A stretch of 54,586 nucleotides of DNA, from the NCBI GenBank assembly GCA_964458575.1, contig CAYWMD010000045.1, positions 1 to 54,586 on the forward strand, written 5' to 3'. Made by a program: the position numbers and the translations under genes. The notes below the pieces were generated by a model. That model was not told the origin of the DNA. It ran no database searches and worked only from the letters and a program-made list of their open reading frames with translations. This document shows, piece by piece, positions 34,517 to 42,905 of this stretch. This DNA is from CAYWMD01 sp964458575 (GTDB lineage: Bacteria > Verrucomicrobiota > Verrucomicrobiia > Limisphaerales > JADLHS01). Position 1 is the first letter of the stretch. Each line of letters begins with the position of its first letter.

Positions 34517-34954
34517 ATGCAACTCAGCGCCTACTCGGATTACTCGCTCCGCGTCCTGATGCACGCTGCCTTGCGCGGCGCAGAGCGGACCACGGTGAAC
34601 GAAGTCGCCGACACGTTCGGCATTTCGCGTCATCATCTCGTCAAGGTTGTGCATGATCTTGGTCGCAGCGGTTATCTCGAAACACACCGCGGGATTGGCG
34701 GCGGCTTCACGCTGGGCCGGCCGGCAAAGGCGATCCGGATCGGGGATATCGTCCGCCTGGGAGAGGAAACCGACCACGTCATCGAATGTGCGGACAGGGA
34801 AAACCGCCAGTGCCGGCTCTTCCTGGCCTGCCATTTGAGGAACGTACTGGACGAGGCCGCGGCGGCATTCTTTGCCGTGTTGGATGATTACTCGCTGGCC
34901 GACCTGCTCAAGCAGCCCGGCAAAATGCGTGCCGCGTTGGGAATCGAAACTTAG
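34517..34954 (+). CDS. nsrR: Rrf2-family NO-sensing repressor, NsrR-like
   Basis: A 145-residue protein from the ATG at 34517 (MQLSAYSDYS), rather than 34484. The winged helix-turn-helix (TTVNEVADTFGISRHHLVKVVHDL) is typical Rrf2. Three Cys in ECADRENRQCRLFLACHL have the spacing of the NsrR iron-sulfur ligands. NO damages the cluster and releases DNA. An NsrR-like palindrome lies directly upstream, and the nitric oxide reductase gene follows after 16 bp, so it likely represses nsrR, norZ and perhaps ric. The exact class (NsrR rather than IscR or RirA) is inferred from context and Cys spacing. Confidence 0.85.
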   Translation: MQLSAYSDYSLRVLMHAALRGAERTTVNEVADTFGISRHHLVKVVHDLGRSGYLETHRGIGGGFTLGRPAKAIRIGDIVRLGEETDHVIECADRENRQCRLFLACHLRNVLDEAAAAFFAVLDDYSLADLLKQPGKMRAALGIET

Positions 34955-34970
34955 CACAACAATTGACTTT

Positions 34971-37280
34971 ATGAACTATCGAAAGCTCTGGACCAGTTTG
35001 TTTGTCGTCATCGCCGCGTCGTTCGCCGTGCTGATTTATTACGGTAACGATATTTACCACAAAATGCCGCCGATTCCGTCGAAGGTGGTTACGCTGGACG
35101 GCTCGGTGCTGTTCACCAAGCAGGGAATTCTGGATGGGCAGAATGTTTGGCAGTCTGCTGGTGGGCAGCAAATGGGTTCCGTCTGGGGCCACGGAGCGTA
35201 TGTCGCGCCAGATTGGTCTGCAGATTGGTTGCATCGCGAAGCGGTTTGGCTGCTCGATCATTGGGCTAATAAGCAGTTTGGCAAGCCTTACCAGGAAATC
35301 CCGGTAACGGATCAGGCGGCATTGCGGGCAAAGTTGCAGATCGAGCTTCGCACTAACACGTACAAATTGGAAACCGGTGAGTTGATCGTATCCGCCGATC
35401 GCGCCGCGGCGATTCGCGCGGTGGCGGAGCATTACAAGCAACTCTTCAGCGACACGCCAGCGCTGGCCAAGCTGCGCGAGGCTTACGCAATTCCTGGGAA
35501 TGTGCTGCGCGATGCCGAGCGGCGGCATCAGATGACCGGATTCTTCTTCTGGGCCGCTTGGGCCTGTGCCGCGAATCGTCCTGGTGAGAACATCAGTTAC
35601 ACCCAGAACTGGCCGCCCGAGCCGCTCGTTGCCAATGTGCCGACCGGTGCCAGCATTTTATGGTCGGTCGTCAGTTTTGTACTGCTCCTGGCTGGCATCG
35701 GCGCGCTCGCCTGGTATCATGCCGTGCTCAAGAGCAAGGAGGAACAACCTCACGATCTGCCCGCGAAAGATCCTTTGTTGGGACTTCAACCAACGCCCTC
35801 AATGCGCGCGACCCTGAAATACTTCTGGGTTGTGGCAGCATTGATCCTGGCCCAGATCATCATGGGTATAGTGACCGCGCACTACGGTGTGGAAGGCAGC
35901 GGCTTCTACGGCATCCCGCTGGCAGAATGGTTGCCCTATTCGGTGACGCGAACGTGGCATACGCAATTGGCGGTGTTCTGGATTGCCACCGCCTGGCTCG
36001 CAACCGGATTGTTCATTGCTCCCGCTGTGTCCGGACACGAGCCCAAGTGGCAGCGTGCGGGAGTCAATTTCCTATTTGTTTGCCTGTTGGTCATCGTGGT
36101 CGGCTCGATGTTTGGCACGTGGTACGGAACGCGTCAGCGGATGGGGTACGAAATGAACTTCTGGTTCGGCCACCAAGGCTATGAATATGTGGACCTCGGA
36201 AGATTCTGGCAACTCTTCCTGTTTGTGGGCTTGTGGGTCTGGCTGCTGCTCATGGGCCGCGCGATGTGGCCGGCGTTTAAGAAACCCGGCGAGCATCGGC
36301 ATTTGCTGGCGTTGTTCCTGATTGCCTCGACCGCCATTGCGCTGTTCTACGGTGCCGGCCTGATGTGGGGACGGCAAACGCACTACGCGTTGGCCGAGTA
36401 TTGGCGGTGGTGGGTCGTGCATTTGTGGGTGGAAGGTTTTTTTGAAGTGTTCGCCACCGTCGTCATCGCCTTTCTCTTCACCCGCATGGGGTTGTTGCGC
36501 ACCGTCACCGCCACGGCGGCGGTTTTGTTTTCAACCACCATCTTTCTCTCGGGCGGAATCCTTGGGACCTTCCATCACCTGTATTTCAGCGGCACGCCGG
36601 TCGCAGTGATGGCATTGGGAGCGACATTCAGCGCTTTGGAAGTCGTGCCATTGGTGCTCATTGGTTTTGAGGCTTACGAAAATCTCACCCTTTCGCGCGC
36701 ACGAAAGTGGGTATCGGCCTATCGCTGGCCGATCTACTGCTTCGTCGCCGTGGCGTTCTGGAATCTGGTTGGCGCCGGGTTGTTTGGCTTTCTCATCAAT
36801 CCACCAATTGCACTGTATTACATGCAGGGGCTGAACACCACGGCCGTCCACGGGCACACGGCGTTGTTTGGTGTTTACGGCATGTTGGGCATCGGCCTGA
36901 TGCTCTTCTGCCTCAAAGGACTCACGATCCGCCGCACCTGGCGGACGCGACCGCTCTCGTTCGCGTTCTGGTCCATCAACATCGGTCTGGCGCTGATGGT
37001 GCTGCTCTCCGACCTCCCGCGGGGCCTGATGCAAACCGTGGCCAGCGTCAACGAGGGCATGTGGTGGGCGCGTTCGGCGGAGTTTTTACAGACGGACCTG
37101 ATGAACACGCTGCGCTGGTTACGCGTCATCGGCGACACGATCTTCGGCGTGGGGGTCGTGGTGCTCGGCTGGTTTGTGCTGGGCGTCAAGACCGGTTGGT
37201 CGCTGACTGATCAACCCGACGAGGTCGCCCAACAATTTCCGGAAAGCGTGGCGGCGAAAAGCGCTGAAAACAAAGGCTGA
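34971..37280 (+). CDS. norZ: quinol-dependent nitric oxide reductase (qNOR)
   Basis: A 769-residue protein from the ATG at 34971 (MNYRKLWTSL). The N-terminal ~240 residues form a periplasmic, cytochrome-c-like domain without a CxxCH heme site, as in qNOR. The rest is a heme-copper oxidase-type core of about 12 helices: HTQLAVFWIA, HLWVEGFFEVFATVV with His and Glu for the iron B site, TFHHLYFSGTP and VHGHTALFGVYGML. It reduces 2 NO to N2O with electrons from quinol in the inner membrane. It is co-transcribed with the NsrR-like regulator. Full length, no lesion seen. Confidence 0.92.
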   Translation: MNYRKLWTSLFVVIAASFAVLIYYGNDIYHKMPPIPSKVVTLDGSVLFTKQGILDGQNVWQSAGGQQMGSVWGHGAYVAPDWSADWLHREAVWLLDHWANKQFGKPYQEIPVTDQAALRAKLQIELRTNTYKLETGELIVSADRAAAIRAVAEHYKQLFSDTPALAKLREAYAIPGNVLRDAERRHQMTGFFFWAAWACAANRPGENISYTQNWPPEPLVANVPTGASILWSVVSFVLLLAGIGALAWYHAVLKSKEEQPHDLPAKDPLLGLQPTPSMRATLKYFWVVAALILAQIIMGIVTAHYGVEGSGFYGIPLAEWLPYSVTRTWHTQLAVFWIATAWLATGLFIAPAVSGHEPKWQRAGVNFLFVCLLVIVVGSMFGTWYGTRQRMGYEMNFWFGHQGYEYVDLGRFWQLFLFVGLWVWLLLMGRAMWPAFKKPGEHRHLLALFLIASTAIALFYGAGLMWGRQTHYALAEYWRWWVVHLWVEGFFEVFATVVIAFLFTRMGLLRTVTATAAVLFSTTIFLSGGILGTFHHLYFSGTPVAVMALGATFSALEVVPLVLIGFEAYENLTLSRARKWVSAYRWPIYCFVAVAFWNLVGAGLFGFLINPPIALYYMQGLNTTAVHGHTALFGVYGMLGIGLMLFCLKGLTIRRTWRTRPLSFAFWSINIGLALMVLLSDLPRGLMQTVASVNEGMWWARSAEFLQTDLMNTLRWLRVIGDTIFGVGVVVLGWFVLGVKTGWSLTDQPDEVAQQFPESVAAKSAENKG

Positions 37281-37317
37281 CCACCGAACCCGTGACTTGC
37301 TTTCAATCAGAACTGAC

Positions 37318-37670
37318 ATGATTCCAAATCGTGACCGATTGTATCTCTTGAAGCCCGATTTCATGGACCAGGGAAAGGGACCGTATTTCTGTCCGGGATG
37401 CGCGCAGATGGTGGGTTGATGGAATTCTATCCCGCACTCAAACCGCACTTGGAAGTCCGCTGGCTCGATTTTCTCCACCCCCGCCCGGAATTGATCTCAC
37501 TGCTTGGCGAGGAAAACCAAAGCTGCCCCGTACTTGTGCTGCGAGCTGCGCCGACCGGCCTGCCTTCATCGCTGCCAATTCAACAGGCGAAGGGCCGCCA
37601 GTTCGTCGAAGGCGCAAACGAAATCGCGACTTACCTGGCCCACGCCCGAGGCATCGGAATTCCCCATTGA
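37318..37670 (+). pseudogene. DUF3088 family protein, interrupted by a frameshift
   Basis: An ATG at 37318 opens MIPNRDRLYLLKPDFMDQGK, then PYFCPGCAQMVG, and stops at TGA 37417. The family sequence continues in another frame from about 37416: LMEFYPALKPHLEVRW, SLLGEENQSCPVLVLR and 'GANEIATYLAHARGIG'. One base must be added (or a -1 slip made) near GTGGGTTGA. The two parts joined make a ~115-residue protein of normal length. Either a mutation or an assembly error is likely; no strong slippery heptamer is visible. The function of DUF3088 is unknown to me. It follows norZ by 37 bp. Confidence 0.65.
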
Positions 37671-37679
37671 TCCATCGTC

Positions 37680-37880
37680 ATGCAAAACGAGCCGTCCGCT
37701 CTGTCGCTCAAAAGCGAATCGCTTCGCTTTGAGGAAACTGTCGTGTGCGACGAATGCGGTCGGTTCGGCGCGTTGGAAATTGGCGGACGTAAGTTGTGTG
37801 TGGACTGTTACCAGGGTGCTTGTTCCTGCTGTCCGGAGTTTGGGAAGGATGATCTTTGGACTTTCCCGGACGGCGGTTGA
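37680..37880 (+). CDS. small Cys-rich protein next to the NO reductase
   Basis: A 66-residue protein starting MQNEPSALSL. It has CDECGRFGAL, then LCVDCYQGACSCCPEFG, eight Cys in all within 45 residues, likely binding zinc or an iron-sulfur cluster. Acidic ending 'GKDDLWTFPDGG'. No signal peptide. It is 10 bp after the DUF3088 gene and overlaps the NnrS-like frame, so it is probably part of the nor transcript. Small rubredoxin-like or zinc-ribbon proteins of this kind are not assigned a function. Its intactness between two broken genes is notable. Confidence 0.65.
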   Translation: MQNEPSALSLKSESLRFEETVVCDECGRFGALEIGGRKLCVDCYQGACSCCPEFGKDDLWTFPDGG

Positions 37881-39014
37881 AATCAACGAAACGTGTCCAT
37901 GACCAAGACACAGCCATTGCCCCGCTGAAACTCCAGCATCGCCTCGGGCGGATCGTCCTGTTGCTGCTGGGTATGAGCTGTCTTATCACCGGCATCTGGG
38001 GCGGACTGCTGCGCGTGCCCATCGCCCTGCCGCTGCCGGGGAACCATGCCAACTGGATCAGCTTTCACGGAACGCTGATGGTCTGCGGATTTCTCGGCAC
38101 ATTGATTAGCCTGGAACGCGTTGCGGGCTTGCGGTCGCTCTGGACTTACCTCGTGCCGCTGCTGACTGGCGTCAGTGCCGTCGCCATCGCGGCGGGGGAT
38201 GCTTCATCCGTGGCCGCGCTGGACGTTGACCGCCGGCGGCGCGCTGTTCGTCGTGGTTTCCGCGCGCATCCTGTTCATTCAACCCAACCTGTCCAACAGC
38301 GTGATGGGTCTCGGCGCAGTGGCGTGGGTCGGCGGCAACTTCCTCTGGGCACGCGGCCACGAAATTCCCCAAGTGGTGTTGTGGTGACTGACATTCCTGT
38401 TGCTGACCATCGTGGGCGAACGCATTGAGCTGAGGCGCTTTCAAAAGTCGCATCGCTTATCGCGACCGTGGCTGGTGGCGGCGCTCGGCGTGCTGGTCGC
38501 AGGTTTGGTGACGGGCTGGGGCAATCCTCGTGCGGGCGGAGTGTTAACCGGCGTGGCGTTGTTGGCACTCGCCGCGTGGCTAACGCGCTTCGATCTCGCT
38601 TGGCGCACGATCCGGCATCCGGGCCTGCCTCGCTTCATGGCGGCATGTTTGTTGAGCGGTTACGCATGGCTACTGGTGACCGCCGCGCTTGTGGGGTTGA
38701 AGTGGCCGCAAAGCACCGGTGTGATCTACGACGCCGCGTTGCACGCGTTCTTCGTCGGCTTCGTCTTTGCGATGATCTTCGGCCACGCGCCGGTGATCTT
38801 CCCGGCGGTGCTCGGCCTGCCGGTCCAATTTCGTCGGATGGCCTACGTGCCGTTGGCAGTCCTGCACGCCGCGCTGCTGCTGCGGTTGCTGGGCGACCTG
38901 ATGGCCTGGCCGACGGGCCGGATGTGGGGCGCATCGGGCAACGGTGTGGCGGTGGGGTTGTTCCTCCTGAATATGGTGATGAGCTTTGTGCTGACACCAA
39001 AGTCCCGGTCGTAA
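37856..39014 (+). pseudogene. NnrS-like multi-helix membrane protein with several lesions
   Basis: Three frame segments give one protein of about 10 membrane helices. The first is 37856 to about 38195 (LQHRLGRIVLLLLGM ...). After a +1 shift in a run of five G (38193-38197) comes a second segment (MLHPWPRWTLTAGG ... QVVLW), then an in-frame TGA at 38385-38387 (TGG-TGA-CTG), then the third segment (ERIELRRF ... MIFGHAPVIFPAVLG). 'ALHAFFVGFVFAMIFGHAP' resembles NnrS-type NO-tolerance proteins. The start is also unclear: an ATG at 37899 is out of phase with the first segment. Two or three lesions make a real pseudogene likely, but homopolymer errors in the assembly could account for the shift. 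Confidence 0.6.
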
Positions 39015-39180
39015 CGCTTTTCCATCGCAGTGGCAGTGGTAGCGCCGTCGCTCTTTCCGCGTGAGATTCTCCCCATAGGCTTTGTTCCACGTCAGGAATC
39101 CGCTGGCCACCGCAAGCTGCCGACAAAGAATCGCAAGCTACCGACAGCCGAGCGCGGGGATGGACAGGTATGCTGGGCGC

Positions 39181-39558
39181 ATGAAAGAACTGCCGCTTAT
39201 CGCGCCGGACCAAACAAAAGTCGTCAACCTCGCCGACGAAACCAAGTTTGCCGCAAACGGAATCGTCAGCCGCACCATTCTCAACACCGCGCATTCGCGC
39301 GTCATCCTGTTCGGCTTCGCCGAGGGGCAGGAGTTGAGCGAACACACCTCCACGCAGCACGCGCTGATTCAGATTCTCTCCGGCGAGTGTGATTTCAATC
39401 TTGACGGAAAATGGCACGCGCTCAAGGCGGGCGTGCTGCTGCACATGCCGCCGAATCTCCGACACTCCGTCCGCGCCAAACAGGCGTTCTCGTTGCTGCT
39501 CACTTTTGTCAAACCCGCGCATGAAACCAAGTCCGGCACGGGTGACGGTCACTGCTGA
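39181..39558 (+). CDS. cupin-domain protein
   Basis: A 125-residue protein from the ATG at 39181 (MKELPLIAPD). The single-cupin pattern is present: 'ELSEHTSTQHALIQILSGECDF' as the first motif, with two His, and LLHMPPNLRHSVRA as the second. It probably binds a divalent metal. Small stand-alone cupins are sensors or enzymes of many kinds. Its position, between the NnrS-like gene and a methyltransferase on the same strand, suggests a link with the NO block but does not prove it. Confidence 0.8.
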   Translation: MKELPLIAPDQTKVVNLADETKFAANGIVSRTILNTAHSRVILFGFAEGQELSEHTSTQHALIQILSGECDFNLDGKWHALKAGVLLHMPPNLRHSVRAKQAFSLLLTFVKPAHETKSGTGDGHC

Positions 39559-39583
39559 AATCAACCCACAACTCTGAATTACC

Positions 39584-40402
39584 ATGAACTGCACGGTTTG
39601 CACTGCCGTTTCGGAAACTCACGGTTCGCCACAGGACCACACGCACAAAATGCCCGGTCATTGGCTGCTCGCCAAAATGGGCAAGCGCGTGTTGCGCCCC
39701 GGCGGACTGGAACTCACCCGCGTTATGCTGGAGCGGCTGAACATTCAGTCGCGCGATGCCGTGGTGGAGTTTGCGCCCGGTCTCGGCGTCACCGCGCGCA
39801 TGACGTTGAACCGTCAACCCACGAGCTACACCGCTGTCGAGCGCGACGAAGCGGCGGCGAAGGAAGTGCAAGGTTATCTCACCGGCCCGCGGCAACATTG
39901 TCAGTTGGGCAGCGCGGAGCAAACCGGTTTGCCGGAGCAATCCGCCACGGTCGTCTATGGCGAAGCGATGCTGACCATGCAAGGGCCGGAGCAGAAGCGC
40001 CGCATCGTGGGCGAGGCGTTCCGGCTGCTCAAACCCGGCGGGCGTTACGGCATTCACGAATTGAGTCTCACGCCGGATGATTTGTCCGAGGCGGTGCAGG
40101 AAGACATCAGTCGCAAGATGTCGCGCAACATCCACGTCGGCGCGCGCCCGCTCTCCGCGCGCGAATGGCATGAGTTGCTCACGGGCGCAGGTTTCAAAAT
40201 TGAATCCGAAGCCACCGCGCCGATGCACCTGCTCGAACCGCGCCGCCTGATTCGCGACGAAGGCTTCTTCCGCGCGCTGCGGTTTGTGTTCAACGTCATC
40301 CGCACGCCCGAGGCGCGGAAGCGGGTGTTCTCCATGCGCTGCATGTTCCGCAAGCACCGCCGCCATCTGGCGGCCATCACGTTTGTGGCCGTCAAACCTT
40401 GA
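39584..40402 (+). CDS. class I SAM-dependent methyltransferase
   Basis: A 272-residue protein starting MNCTVCTAVS. The SAM-binding region is VVEFAPGLGVTARM (motif I), YTAVERDEAAA (acidic loop) and LKPGGRYGIHELSL (motif post-III). The N-terminal Cys-rich start (MNCTVCTAVSETHG) and C-terminal basic tail are less usual. The substrate is unknown. It follows the cupin gene after 26 bp and is probably co-transcribed. Confidence 0.8.
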   Translation: MNCTVCTAVSETHGSPQDHTHKMPGHWLLAKMGKRVLRPGGLELTRVMLERLNIQSRDAVVEFAPGLGVTARMTLNRQPTSYTAVERDEAAAKEVQGYLTGPRQHCQLGSAEQTGLPEQSATVVYGEAMLTMQGPEQKRRIVGEAFRLLKPGGRYGIHELSLTPDDLSEAVQEDISRKMSRNIHVGARPLSAREWHELLTGAGFKIESEATAPMHLLEPRRLIRDEGFFRALRFVFNVIRTPEARKRVFSMRCMFRKHRRHLAAITFVAVKP

Positions 40403-40429
40403 GCCATCACAAAGCGAGCGTTTCCAACT

Positions 40430-41542
40430 ATGAGCCATAAAACGATCACTCCTATTCTCGCCGGACTCTGTGTGTCGGTGCTGCTGTCCGCTCACCCGGC
40501 GCGTGGCGCGACACTGAACTTCCAACTGCTGACCTGGAATGACGCCAGCGCCACTGCGGAACTGCCGTCTGCCGTCGGGCGCAAGCCATCCGCCACCATG
40601 CCCACGGCGGGCGACTGGCTGGTGTTCACTGCCGACGACGCGCTGCTCGCGGCGGGCAACAATCCCGCCGGCGCGGTCAGCCATAACCTTGTGGACATCA
40701 CCGGCGCGGGCGGGCCGGGCTACAACCTCGCGCCATCACTCTCGGGCGCATTGACACTGAATCTTGATTCAGCCGGCGGCTCGAACTGGTCGGCGTCCGT
40801 GACCGCGCTGGCCTACACGGGGCAGGCCAATGCCGCGCAAGCGATGAATCAGTTCCTGGTCACGCCCGGAAGTCCGGCGACGACGAACAGCGCCTTCAAC
40901 GTGGATGGCGCGGACAACTTTGGTCAGTGGACGGCCAGCGCATCGAACAACTGGGCGATTCAATACGCGCTGGATTCCTACTTCGCCACCAGCGCCGATG
41001 GCGATCCCAGCGCAGCGGACATTGACGCGACGTTTAGCGACCGGGCGCAGGCGGGCTTTCTAATTCCCGTCGGCCAGATCACCACCAACGCCCTCGCGTC
41101 GGTAAGCCTTGATGATCCGCTGGGATTCCACGCCGGAGACTTCGAGCAATATCTGCTGGAACAAATCAAGCCGCGCCTGCCTGCCAACGCGACCTATTTG
41201 CTCATCACGCAGATGGGCAAGTCAAACCCCGGCTACGCGGAACTCGGATTGCCCATCACGACCAACTCGTTGATCGGCAACACCACCATCGCCTACACCA
41301 CCCAAACGCTCGCCGCCGCGCCGCAAATCCTCGCGCTGCATTTCACCAACGGACTGCCCGTTCTCCGCTTCCCCGGCAGCGCGGGGCAGACGTATGAAAT
41401 CCTGCGCTCCGACGATCTGGCGGACTGGGAAACCATCGCCAATCCCACGCTGACTTATCCCGAAGCCGGAGTTGTTGAATGGACTGACGCGAATCCGGCA
41501 AATGAACTGCAATTCTATCGTGTGCTGGCTGTCACGCCATGA
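40430..41542 (+). CDS. secreted protein with C-terminal adhesion-like module
   Basis: A 370-residue protein with a signal peptide (MSHKTITPILAGLCVSVLLS). The main body is Ala/Asn/Thr-rich beta-structure without a family I recognise. The last ~75 residues (LPVLRFPGSAGQTYEILRSD ... ELQFYRVLAVTP) are the module often seen at the end of secreted Verrucomicrobiota proteins. Its stop overlaps the start of the prepilin-type gene (ATGA). Confidence 0.7.
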   Translation: MSHKTITPILAGLCVSVLLSAHPARGATLNFQLLTWNDASATAELPSAVGRKPSATMPTAGDWLVFTADDALLAAGNNPAGAVSHNLVDITGAGGPGYNLAPSLSGALTLNLDSAGGSNWSASVTALAYTGQANAAQAMNQFLVTPGSPATTNSAFNVDGADNFGQWTASASNNWAIQYALDSYFATSADGDPSAADIDATFSDRAQAGFLIPVGQITTNALASVSLDDPLGFHAGDFEQYLLEQIKPRLPANATYLLITQMGKSNPGYAELGLPITTNSLIGNTTIAYTTQTLAAAPQILALHFTNGLPVLRFPGSAGQTYEILRSDDLADWETIANPTLTYPEAGVVEWTDANPANELQFYRVLAVTP

Positions 41543-42477
41543 AAGCGCGGTGGAAGCAATTCGGCGTGGCGCAGGTTTCCAAACCTGTTGTATCGCCGAT
41601 TTCCGAATCGGCAGCGCGTGAAAGGGCGAGCGGTCCGCGGGTTTGGAAACCCGCGACACAGCAGACTTGGAAGTCTGCGGCACGCCAGCAAGGCTTCACG
41701 CTCGTCGAACTCCTCATTGTGATTGGCATCATTGCCATTTTCGCGGGGATGTTGTTGCCCGCGCTGGCGCAGGCCAAGGGCAAAGCCCGCCGGATTCAGT
41801 GTCTGAGCAATCTGCGGCAGATCAATGTCGGCGTGTCTCTGTATGCGGACGATCATGCGGAGCGGATGCCCGTGGCCGCGCCGCATGAATTGGGCGGGCC
41901 GCAAGGCATCGTCCCGGCGTCTGATCCTTGGCTGCCCGCGCGAATGTTCGGCGGCGCGCTCCCGGCTGAGCAGCGCCCGCTCAACGAATATTTGGCCTCG
42001 CGCGAAGTGTTCCACTCGCCCGCCGACAAAGGCGAGCCGCTCTGGTGGTTCGACACGGCGGACTATCAGGCGAAGTCCACCTGCTACGAACTTTACGGCA
42101 GCAGTTATTTCTACGCTTCCGGCTACAACCGCATGAGCGGCGTCGTGTCGCCGATGGGCATCGCGAAGTTCGTGGGCGTGGATTTCGCGTTCGACACATT
42201 TGCCGCGAACCCGCTGCCACTCGGCGCGTCGCTGCGGTCGAGCTTTTACCGTTTGCCGTCCAAGAAAGTCGTCGTCGGCAGCATCCCCATTCACCGCACC
42301 TTGAGCGGCGTGGTCGCCATCAGCCGCCGGGCACAATGGTATAAACCGGACGCGGAGAAGCTGTGGGCCAATGCATCGTTCCTCGACGGCCACGTGGAAT
42401 TCGTGAACGTGTTCGCTTACGATGCGGAATACGGCGGCGTGCAGGCCACGCCCTGCGAGTCGAATCCTTACTACTGA
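41539..42477 (+). CDS. prepilin-type protein with an inserted repeat in its leader
   Basis: A 312-residue protein starting MKARWKQFG. The prepilin motif GFTLVELLIVIG, with the hydrophobic helix, is at residues ~53-75, and a C-terminal 'FLDGHVEF' is typical of the type II pseudopilin-like group in Verrucomicrobiota and Planctomycetota. The leader is ~52 residues, far longer than the usual 6-20, because a 124-bp compound palindrome (41563-41686) is read in frame inside it. Prepilin peptidase may still cut before the Phe, or the start could lie elsewhere. Probably an extracellular fibre or secreted protein. Confidence 0.75.
   Translation: MKARWKQFGVAQVSKPVVSPISESAARERASGPRVWKPATQQTWKSAARQQGFTLVELLIVIGIIAIFAGMLLPALAQAKGKARRIQCLSNLRQINVGVSLYADDHAERMPVAAPHELGGPQGIVPASDPWLPARMFGGALPAEQRPLNEYLASREVFHSPADKGEPLWWFDTADYQAKSTCYELYGSSYFYASGYNRMSGVVSPMGIAKFVGVDFAFDTFAANPLPLGASLRSSFYRLPSKKVVVGSIPIHRTLSGVVAISRRAQWYKPDAEKLWANASFLDGHVEFVNVFAYDAEYGGVQATPCESNPYY
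41563..41686. repeat. 124-bp compound palindromic repeat inside the prepilin leader
   Basis: Four perfect hairpins lie in a row: CAGGTTT-CC-AAACCTG (41572), GCCGATT-TCCG-AATCGGC (41595), CGCGGGTTT-GG-AAACCCGCG (41636) and GCAGACTT-GG-AAGTCTGC (41661). Outer arms GGCGTGGCGCAG and CTGCGGCACGCC match at 11 of 12 positions. The element is open in frame through the leader of the prepilin-type gene. Confidence 0.75.
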
Positions 42478-42486
42478 ACCGCCACC

Positions 42487-42873
42487 ATGAAAAAGCTCGC
42501 AGCCGTGTTCGTGCTGATTGTGGCGGCGGTCGTGTGGGGTTGGCGTTTCTGGCCAGCTGGCGTGCCGACGGAAACCGCGCTGCGCCAGACCAGCGGCCTG
42601 AGCGCCGAAGTGATTTCCATGTCCAACGCGGCGCAAGGCGTCAAAGTCACCTGCCGGGTCAGCAATGCGACTGCGCGCGCCGCCGCGCAAGTGGTGTTGA
42701 ACGTGACGCTGAACGATGCTCACGGCGCACGCCTCGCCGCCAACCCGCTGGCGGGCGTGACCGACGTTCCCGCGCAAGCGGCAAAGGAGACGTTCATTCT
42801 CGTTCCGTTGCGCGAGCCGTCTGCCGACGCGCGGGCGCAGGCAGAAGTCACGCTGGTGCGCTGGCGGGATTGA
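42487..42873 (+). CDS. small secreted or membrane-anchored protein
   Basis: A 128-residue protein starting MKKLAAVFVL. An N-terminal hydrophobic helix (about residues 4-22) acts as signal or anchor. The rest is a beta-rich domain of the FxLYD kind (VKVTCRVSNATARAAAQVVL). It follows the prepilin gene by 9 bp and is likely in the same operon. No more specific function is visible. Confidence 0.65.
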   Translation: MKKLAAVFVLIVAAVVWGWRFWPAGVPTETALRQTSGLSAEVISMSNAAQGVKVTCRVSNATARAAAQVVLNVTLNDAHGARLAANPLAGVTDVPAQAAKETFILVPLREPSADARAQAEVTLVRWRD

Positions 42874-42905
42874 TCCGGCGGCCCTCGGCGTCCGCGCCGC
42901 TCTTA

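Noticed and set aside
34958..34973. TTGACTTTATGAAC before norZ as a further FNR-type site
   Set aside because: Only the left half-site matches; there is no GTCAA partner at the right spacing.
39509..40684. 391-residue minus-strand frame
   Set aside because: Antisense to the methyltransferase with SAM motifs.
41563..41686. Hairpins as a transcription terminator
   Set aside because: They lie inside an open reading frame with a downstream prepilin motif and lack a T-run.
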